Assembly (NCBI GenBank): GCA_018667995.1 | Contig: JABIQT010000614.1 | Location: 1-5,024 of the forward strand | Direction: 5' to 3' | From: Candidatus Latescibacterota bacterium | Lineage (GTDB): Bacteria; JAAXHH01; JABIQT01 | Length of the DNA: 5,024 nucleotides | In this document: positions 1-5,024 of the stretch, piece after piece | Position numbering within the stretch: the first letter of the stretch is position 1 | Layout: each line of letters opens with the position of its first letter | The notes under the pieces: model-generated | The model's database searches: none | What the model saw: only the letters and a program-made list of their open reading frames with translations | Told to the model about the DNA's origin: nothing | Program-made: the position numbers and the translations under genes

Positions 1-595
<595 letters not shown>

Positions 596-663
596 TCAAC
601 GTTTTACTGCTACGGTGCCCACACTCGATTGTATCCGGAACATGAGCCTTGAAAGGAATTGAA

Positions 664-951
664 TTACTTGACGATGCCCAGAATGTCTTCTTCGCGCATC
701 ATCAGGAATTCCTCATCCTCCAACTTGACTTCCGTGCCGGAGTATTTTCCGAACAGAATCTTGTCGCCGACACTGACTTCCAGAGGAGTGCGCTCGCCGT
801 TGTCGCCAAGCTTGCCCGTGCCGACAGCAACAATTTCGCCTTCCTGGGGTTTCTCTTAAGCGGTGTCGGGAATGATGATGCCGCCGCGCTGCTGCTCTTC
901 CTCTTCGAGACGCCGGACCATAACACGATCGCCCAGTGGTTGTACCGTCAT
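664..951 (-). pseudogene. groES: Co-chaperonin GroES (Hsp10), with an in-frame TAA at codon 32
   Basis: GroES forms the seven-subunit lid of the GroEL chamber. Reading the minus strand from ATG 951 gives [19 protein letters not shown], the mobile-loop region [12 protein letters not shown] (residues 20-31), then TAA (856-858), and in the same frame [35 protein letters not shown] and a normal C-terminus [12 protein letters not shown] with stop TAA at 664-666. The total of 95 codons is the usual length for the family. Most homologues read PDTAKEKPQEG here, so the stop replaces a lysine codon; one A-to-T change from AAA is enough. Everything on both sides is conserved and in frame, so the damage is either very recent or a sequencing or assembly error. 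If real, the product is a 31-residue fragment without the beta-barrel core. No in-frame start shortly after the stop would rescue it. AGGAG lies 8 nt before the ATG. It is the first gene of the groES-groEL operon. Confidence 0.9.
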
Positions 952-966
952 GAAGGTGACTCCTTA
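952..966 (-). promoter_or_regulatory. groES ribosome binding site
   Basis: On the minus strand AAGGAG is followed by an 8-nt spacer and the ATG at 951. The match is good and supports this start, which gives the canonical GroES N-terminus. Confidence 0.65.
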
Positions 967-985
967 TCTTGGGTGGAACTTGTGG

Positions 986-1008
986 TGCGCTCACACGATT
1001 GTGGCGCA
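986..1008 (-). repeat. Inverted repeat in the groES leader, candidate operator or RNA hairpin
   Basis: On the minus strand the arms are TGCGCCACA (1000-1008 region) and TGTG-A-GCGCA, around a 4-nt centre ATCG. They form nine base pairs interrupted only by one bulged A. It ends 35 bp before the groES start codon, between the predicted sigma-54 transcription start and the ribosome binding site, which is where HrcA-bound CIRCE elements usually lie in front of groES. Aligned to CIRCE (TTAGCACTC-N9-GAGTGCTAA) with the exact 9-nt spacing, only about 10 of 18 arm positions agree, so it is at best a degenerate relative. The structure is directly visible; a role as repressor operator or leader hairpin is inference. 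Confidence 0.5.
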
Positions 1009-1093
1009 AATGAAAGAAAACCGGTATAGACTATCGACTGAAGCTGACTTGTCCTGCCGGGTCAAACACCTATGTGTTGTGCATCATGATCCT

Positions 1094-1109
1094 TGCAAAG
1101 TGCGTGCCA
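1094..1109 (-). promoter_or_regulatory. Sigma-54 (RpoN) -24/-12 promoter for groES-groEL
   Basis: The minus strand reads TGGCACGCACTTTGCA, which matches the sigma-54 consensus TGGCACG-N4-TTGCA at every specified base. The invariant GG and GC dinucleotides have the required 10-bp separation. Transcription would start near 1083-1085, giving a leader of about 130 nt before groES. Sigma-54 promoters need an enhancer-binding ATPase acting from an upstream site. A known precedent is the NifA/sigma-54-controlled groESL3 operon of Bradyrhizobium, but I see no NifA-type TGT-N10-ACA site upstream here. I found no convincing sigma-70 or sigma-32 promoter in the same leader; a weak TTGACC and a TATACC occur but are badly spaced. 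Confidence 0.75.
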
Positions 1110-1216
1110 GTTCGGACACGTTGTGGCATGCTCTTTGGTAAGTCGTTGAAAAGGAGCAATTAACACCGGAGCTCCAGTTTCGATTTATCGCGGCCTTCGG
1201 CCCAACAAGGATTTTA

Positions 1217-1245
1217 TGGCCAATAGTGCCAAAATGGCGCGGCCA
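1217..1245. repeat. Nested inverted repeat upstream of the sigma-54 promoter
   Basis: On the plus strand, outer arms TGGCC (1217-1221) and GGCCA (1241-1245) enclose an inner stem GTGCCA (1226-1231) and TGGCGC (1235-1240) around an AAA loop, with one G-T pair. It starts about 38 bp after the stop of the 1283-2248 gene and lies about 135-160 bp upstream of the expected sigma-54 start. That distance is typical for an enhancer-binding-protein site. In the minus-strand transcript it could instead be a stem-loop at the end of the upstream gene, but UAAAAU follows rather than a run of U. The repeat is visible; both functions are inference. Confidence 0.4.
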
Positions 1246-1282
1246 AATAGGCATTAGTGGATCGATATGTCGCGGAGTCTTG

Positions 1283-2248
1283 TCAGGGCAGGTTGATTTC
1301 GAGAGAGACGGCATCCTTTGATGTGAGCGACAGTCTGGGGGCCAGCAAAGTATGTGTGAAAGCTCGGTCCCAGAATGTGATCCCTGAAACAGGCTCTTGA
1401 CCAGCGATACTGCGTGATAGCATGGATCGATGTTCGCGGCTGAGTCTGTATAGATCGCGGGGGTAGCGTCCTGTAATCCAGTAGTTGCCCAGATCGAATG
1501 GAGGGAATGCGGCCACACCTGTACTGTCCGTTTCCGCTGATATTACTGTGGCCGCCCGGTAGACGGTCGCCGCTACGATAGCTTTTTCGATGAGATCTCG
1601 ATGGTAGCCCTGGTCGTAGTCCTCGATGGCTCGAAGCCAGTTGTAGTAACGCTCGAAAGTCAGCGCGTCTGGCGTGAGGATCACCGTACTGACCCCGACC
1701 TCTTGAATAGTAGGTTCACTTGTCTCAACTCGTGAGGGATCATAGTAGGAGACCTCTCTTCGAAGTGTACTCGGAAGCACTGATGTAACTTTCGATTTCA
1801 GGTCCAACACAACTAAAGGGCCATGAGTCCTGCGGATCGCATCTACGAGAATCGCGTATTCAGGTGTCTTCTGTGTATGATTGAGGTATAGTTGGCGCGC
1901 GGTTGCCACACGATTGAGCATGCTTATCACGTTAGGTGACATTGCGAATCCACGCCGTTCGATAGCACCCCTCAGGAATACCTCGCGGTTCGCATCTTCC
2001 AAGGCGCGGATGATCCCCTTCGGTGGCCGCAACGCTTCAACGTGCCTGATGGAGTCGATGATTGATACCGCGCTTCGGGACAGAATGTCCAGTCTGCTGC
2101 CCGACGCCGGTCCCTTGATACCTGTAGGGTCAGTGAACACCGCCTCAACAGAAAGATGGCTGGTGGGGCGCCCTATAATCCAGTGCGATACAACAAGCGT
2201 CAGAACGGCTATGAATATCAGGAGATACGGAGTTAAGCGACTTTGCAT
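1283..2248 (-). CDS. Membrane-anchored protein of unknown function, possible C-terminal Ig-like domain
   Basis: I do not recognise this 321-residue protein. It starts with a short basic N-terminus and one hydrophobic segment (about residues 7-25, PYLLIFIAVLTLVVSHWII), so it is probably anchored in the inner membrane with the rest outside the cytoplasm; no lipobox cysteine is present, and I see no cysteine at all. Residues about 55-145 look helical. Residues about 225-262 (VYRAATVISAETDSTG, then FPPFDLGNYWITG) resemble the TD..G.F.....G.Y pattern of carboxypeptidase-regulatory-like beta-sandwich domains; this is a weak pattern match, not an assignment. The ATG at 2248 has an in-frame TGA two codons upstream and only a weak GAGA-type ribosome site. 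It follows the glycosyltransferase gene by 37 bp on the same strand, so co-transcription and a link to envelope glycan handling are plausible. It ends with TGA at 1283-1285. Confidence 0.8.
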   Translation of the reverse strand: MQSRLTPYLLIFIAVLTLVVSHWIIGRPTSHLSVEAVFTDPTGIKGPASGSRLDILSRSAVSIIDSIRHVEALRPPKGIIRALEDANREVFLRGAIERRGFAMSPNVISMLNRVATARQLYLNHTQKTPEYAILVDAIRRTHGPLVVLDLKSKVTSVLPSTLRREVSYYDPSRVETSEPTIQEVGVSTVILTPDALTFERYYNWLRAIEDYDQGYHRDLIEKAIVAATVYRAATVISAETDSTGVAAFPPFDLGNYWITGRYPRDLYRLSREHRSMLSRSIAGQEPVSGITFWDRAFTHTLLAPRLSLTSKDAVSLEINLP

Positions 2249-2259
2249 GGGGTCTCAAG

Positions 2260-2273
2260 CAGACTGACGTCTG
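2260..2273. repeat. Short perfect inverted repeat between the glycosyltransferase and the anchored protein
   Basis: CAGAC (2260-2264) and GTCTG (2269-2273) flank a 4-nt centre TGAC in the 37-bp gap. It lies just upstream of the start codon at 2248, with 11 bp between, so the hairpin could influence translation of the downstream gene. No U-rich tract follows, so it is not an intrinsic terminator. At 5 bp it could easily be chance. Confidence 0.25.
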
Positions 2274-2285
2274 TCCGGGGTGACG

Positions 2286-3764
2286 TTAACCATGAATGCG
2301 TTGCGAACCGGAGGGCCACAGTGACATGACCCCTACGTAGAGAAAACCGACAAAAAACAACAGCAAGAACGGAATGGAACTGTAGATTTTATTCACTGCT
2401 GTGTAGTAGATCAACAGCGCAAAGTGACCTGCAAACAGCAATTCGAGCGCCGGCAACCAATTACGGCTTCCCCTGTACTTGGTAGATTTCAGACGCTCCT
2501 GGTCGGGTGCAAAGCCAAATTTGGGGGTCCTCTGGAAATCAGTCCAATATCCTGTTAGTGCCTCGAGGACAGCCTTGGAATTATTGATACAGATCCCGAT
2601 GCCGATGGACATGAGAAAAGGGAGATAAATGATACGCTTCTTCCAATGGCGCATTGATATCTCTCTCTGGGCACACAAATAGAATATGGATATAGAGACC
2701 GTTGCAGCGAGTAGAAATGGAAGATCTATCCAGAATGAGCTGATCCAGCCTTCCCGAACCCTGATGACAATTGACGGGAACATCAAAACGGACAGCATGA
2801 GCATAAGCAAATAAGCGAGATTATTGGTCAGATGGAACACCGCTTCGAGTTTCACGCGCCAGGGCATGTCGCTACGCAGCACATCAGGGAGGAGTTTTCG
2901 CGCGGTTTGAATGGATCCCTTGGCCCAACGGTGTTGCTGAGATTTGAAGGCATTAATGTCAACGGGTAGCTCAGCCGGTGACACCACATCGTCTACAAAA
3001 AGAAAGCGCTGCCCGGCAAGTTGGGCACGATAGCTCAGATCAAGATCTTCAGTCAGCGTATCATGTTGCCACCCGCCTGCCTCGGCTATGCTGCTACGGC
3101 GCCATATGCCGGCCGTACCGTTGAAATTGTAGCATCTTCCTGACCGATGTCTGGCGCCGTGCTCCATAACGAAATGGCCGTCCAGCATCATTGCCTGGAC
3201 CTGCGTGAGCAGGGAGTAGTCCCGATTAAGGTGATCCCATCTTGTCTGTACCATGGATATGCCCGCGTCGGCGAATCCGGGAATGGTCCTCTTCAAGATG
3301 TCCGGCGGAGGGATAAAGTCAGCATCGAAGATAGCCACAAATTCGCCGTGAGACTGCTTGAGACCTTCCTCGAGCGCACCGGCCTTGAAGCCGGACCTAT
3401 CCGGCCGATGAAGATATTGAATCTCGACACCCCGAGCTTGGTGTTTATCCACGCATGCCCGGGCTATTCCAGTAGTCTCGTCTGTTGAGTCGTCCAGGAC
3501 CTGTATTTCAAGTTTGCTCGGGGGGTAGTCAATTACACATATCGTGTCGATCAATCTTTCGACGACGAATTGCTCGTTGAATACTGGGAGCTGGATCGTT
3601 ACTGTGGGCCATTCAGCGGGCTCAGTTTCGGCTTTCGGCCCGCCGGTACGGTCTTTATATTTGTAATACAGGTACACCATCAGATACCTATGGGCACCGT
3701 AGATGGCCAAGAGAAGCAGGACTGTAAAATACAGGGCGAGATAAGTTATGGAAAAGAAGGACAT
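2286..3764 (-). CDS. Family 2 membrane glycosyltransferase, cellulose-synthase-like
   Basis: This is a processive inner-membrane beta-glycosyltransferase that would use a nucleotide sugar to extend a glycan on the cytoplasmic side. Numbering from Met at 3764 (492 residues), it has one N-terminal membrane helix (about 6-27), then a GT-A catalytic domain: TIQLPVFNE (56-64), VLDDSTDET (89-97, UDP-binding Asp pair), DADF (147-150, metal-binding DxD), GTAGIWRR (216-223), TEDLDLSYR (238-246, catalytic-base region) and QQHRWAKGS (276-284, the Q-x-x-R-W signature). About five further hydrophobic segments follow (near 311-335, 341-363, 377-393, 437-455, 462-482). All catalytic motifs are intact. An in-frame ATG at 3857 would add 31 polar residues but has no ribosome site and would overlap the divergent gene by 110 bp; I prefer 3764 because homologues begin at the first helix. 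The sugar and product cannot be read from sequence. It ends with TAA at 2286-2288. Confidence 0.93.
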   Translation of the reverse strand: MSFFSITYLALYFTVLLLLAIYGAHRYLMVYLYYKYKDRTGGPKAETEPAEWPTVTIQLPVFNEQFVVERLIDTICVIDYPPSKLEIQVLDDSTDETTGIARACVDKHQARGVEIQYLHRPDRSGFKAGALEEGLKQSHGEFVAIFDADFIPPPDILKRTIPGFADAGISMVQTRWDHLNRDYSLLTQVQAMMLDGHFVMEHGARHRSGRCYNFNGTAGIWRRSSIAEAGGWQHDTLTEDLDLSYRAQLAGQRFLFVDDVVSPAELPVDINAFKSQQHRWAKGSIQTARKLLPDVLRSDMPWRVKLEAVFHLTNNLAYLLMLMLSVLMFPSIVIRVREGWISSFWIDLPFLLAATVSISIFYLCAQREISMRHWKKRIIYLPFLMSIGIGICINNSKAVLEALTGYWTDFQRTPKFGFAPDQERLKSTKYRGSRNWLPALELLFAGHFALLIYYTAVNKIYSSIPFLLLFFVGFLYVGVMSLWPSGSQRIHG

Positions 3765-5024
3765 TCGGACTCGATCGCCTGGCGCGGAATCTGTTAACTC
3801 GGGCCGGAACCTAATAGGTGTGATACTGTTGGGGCTTCTGCTAGAAGCTGCGTGCATCGAAATAGTGCGAATCGGAGACCTGAGAACGAGTCTGACGCCT
3901 GTAGCGATTAGCGGGATACCGATTACACTGCTGGTCTTTTGGCTTCCATTTTTCGCTGCGTTTATTGTCTATATCGTAGGAATCCTCCGGACGAGCCGGC
4001 AGGAAAGTCGTTCCGACACATCTGTCCGCCCCGCCATAGATCGGGTGACGTGGGGAATCCTTCTTTTCGCGATGGTTTTCCGATTTACTTTGCTCCTGAG
4101 CCCGGCCACCTTGTCAGACGATATCTACCGATATGTTTGGGATGGGAGCGTGCAGAACCATGGAATAAATCCCTACCTGCACCCTCCAGAAGCGTTAGAG
4201 ACCTCCGTATATCGGGATGGCTACTGGACAGGGGTCAATAATAAGCACATCCCCACTATATATCCACCATTATTGCAGCTTGCTTTTCGCACCGTCGACG
4301 CGATCGCGCACACGCCCTTGGCCATGAAGTTTTTCTTCATGATGTGCGACCTTGGGATAATTGTTGTATTGTTGCAGATGCTGAGATTGAGAAGGGTAGC
4401 TACTTCCCGAATTCTCATATATGCTTGGAACCCTCTCGTACTCGTAGAAATCACCGGCAGTGGGCACAACGACTCGCTGGCGCTTCTTCTGCTTCTTCTC
4501 TCAATTCTCTTCATGATCCGCGACCGTCAGGTATTCTCCATCGTCTGGCTCGCCTTGTCCTTCGTTGCAAAGTTCTTTTCTGTAGTCTTGATCCCTTCCT
4601 TTTACCTCCAGGTCCGACGTATCGCGCCATTCCTCGCCTTTCCCGCTGTGATCACTTTGTTCTACATGTTCTATATAGATGCCGGGATGGACCTGTTTCA
4701 GGGTCTCATGGTCTACAGTGATAAGTGGCGATTCAATGATAGTATCTTCACGGCGGTGCTTGAAATGACCGGATCGTTAACGGGAGCAAAGATAGTGATC
4801 GGAAGTATATTTGCCGTTGTCGTATTGGGGCGCCTGTTGGGTGGCACTGATCACATTCGTACCGCATACATCCTCATTGGAGCCTATTTACTGTTGACGC
4901 CCACGCTCCAGGTTTGGTATCTGGTGTGGATTGTACCATTTCTATGTTTTTATCCTAACCGCGCCTGGATATTGCTGACAGGCCTTGCAATGCTATCATA
5001 TAATGTCCTCGTTCAGTTCGTTCA
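3748..5024 (+). CDS. GT-C-type multi-spanning membrane glycosyltransferase, 3' end outside the window
   Basis: This open frame runs from ATG 3748 to the right edge (425 codons, no stop reached). It encodes a highly hydrophobic protein with helices near residues 21-40, 53-80, 100-119 and about 195-212, and several more further on. After the third helix comes LSDDIYRYVWDG (122-133) followed by GINPY, the acidic first-loop signature of GT-C enzymes that use polyprenyl-phosphate sugars and act on the outer face of the inner membrane. Further marks are TIYPP (170-174), YAWNPLVLVE (225-234), GSGHNDS (237-243) and TPTLQVWYLVWIVPF (384-398). These resemble bacterial DUF2029/GT87 and MptA/PIG-M-like mannosyltransferases; the donor, acceptor and exact family are inferred. 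The ATG lies three codons after an in-frame TAA and has only a weak upstream GAG. GTG 3820 is a later alternative that would remove the overlap with the divergent gene but would also remove most of the N-terminal tail. Confidence 0.88.
   Translation, partial: MEKKDIRTRSPGAESVNSGRNLIGVILLGLLLEAACIEIVRIGDLRTSLTPVAISGIPITLLVFWLPFFAAFIVYIVGILRTSRQESRSDTSVRPAIDRVTWGILLFAMVFRFTLLLSPATLSDDIYRYVWDGSVQNHGINPYLHPPEALETSVYRDGYWTGVNNKHIPTIYPPLLQLAFRTVDAIAHTPLAMKFFFMMCDLGIIVVLLQMLRLRRVATSRILIYAWNPLVLVEITGSGHNDSLALLLLLLSILFMIRDRQVFSIVWLALSFVAKFFSVVLIPSFYLQVRRIAPFLAFPAVITLFYMFYIDAGMDLFQGLMVYSDKWRFNDSIFTAVLEMTGSLTGAKIVIGSIFAVVVLGRLLGGTDHIRTAYILIGAYLLLTPTLQVWYLVWIVPFLCFYPNRAWILLTGLAMLSYNVLVQFV

Larger units (their letters stand above)
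967..1282. other. Intergenic regulatory stretch between groES and the membrane-anchored protein gene
   Basis: This 316-bp stretch holds no gene that I can support. Besides the sigma-54 promoter and the two inverted repeats listed separately, it has several GGCC words (1192, 1199, 1218, 1241), a short GGCC-TTC-GGCC hairpin at 1192-1202 and a GGAGCTCC palindrome at 1168-1175. No U-rich tract follows any hairpin in either direction, so I cannot place a convincing intrinsic terminator for the upstream gene. A minus-strand open frame crossing this stretch looks spurious. Confidence 0.6.

Noticed and set aside
664-951. Reassignment of TAA to a sense codon as the explanation for the groES stop
   Set aside because: TAA also terminates groES itself and the glycosyltransferase gene at their expected ends, and no other recognised gene in the window has an internal TAA.
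702-1009. Minus-strand open frames over groES in the other two frames
   Set aside because: They are frame shadows. The groES frame itself is recognisable on both sides of the TAA and explains the conservation.
649-1029. Plus-strand open frame of 126 codons antisense to groES
   Set aside because: It is the complement of the conserved groES codons. Antisense frames of this kind are common over groES, and it has no independent support.
967-1093. Sigma-70 or sigma-32 promoter in the groES leader
   Set aside because: TTGACC and TATACC occur on the minus strand but with wrong spacing. No CTTGAAA/CCCCAT pair was found.
1192-1202. GGCC-TTC-GGCC hairpin as an intrinsic terminator
   Set aside because: It has only four base pairs and no following U tract on either strand.
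1084-1518. Minus-strand open frame of 144 codons crossing the groES upstream region
   Set aside because: It overlaps the 3' part of the 1283-2248 gene in another frame and covers the sigma-54 promoter. Its composition (many Cys, His, Trp and Ser) looks random and there is no ribosome site.
3147-3488. Plus-strand open frame inside the GT2 gene
   Set aside because: It is antisense to the catalytic domain, whose DAD, TED and QQHRW motifs show which strand codes.
4221-4721. Open frames on both strands inside the GT-C gene
   Set aside because: The plus-strand frame from 3748 carries a continuous GT-C-like membrane protein through this region; the others are shadows.

Overview
The window is bacterial chromosomal DNA of roughly even base composition, from a Gram-negative-type organism I cannot name. 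The chaperonin sequence and the style of the glycosyltransferases would fit Acidobacteria, Nitrospirota, Methylomirabilota or deltaproteobacterial relatives; this is an impression, not an identification. Four genes lie in tandem on the minus strand and one diverges on the plus strand at the right.

Right part (2286-5024): two membrane glycosyltransferases stand head to head. On the minus strand is a processive family-2 glycosyltransferase of the cellulose-synthase-like type (2286-3764). On the plus strand is a GT-C-type multi-spanning glycosyltransferase (3748 to the right edge, incomplete). Their most likely start codons overlap by 17 bp, so each promoter would lie inside the other gene. Both probably act in making a cell-surface or exported glycan. 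Only 37 bp after the family-2 gene comes an unrecognised membrane-anchored protein (1283-2248), which may share its transcript.

Middle (967-1282): a 316-bp non-coding stretch that looks regulatory. It holds a consensus-perfect sigma-54 (-24/-12) promoter at 1094-1109 reading towards groES, a nested inverted repeat about 135-160 bp upstream of the expected transcription start, and an inverted repeat in the transcribed leader just ahead of the groES ribosome binding site.

Left part (1-951): a groES-groEL operon on the minus strand. groEL is normal as far as it is visible (first 192 codons, GTG start). groES is full length and well conserved over 95 codons, but codon 32, where a lysine is normal, reads TAA. 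Either it is a broken gene, a sequence error, or a recoded stop. This nonsense codon and the sigma-54 promoter in front of a chaperonin operon are the two most interesting points in the window.
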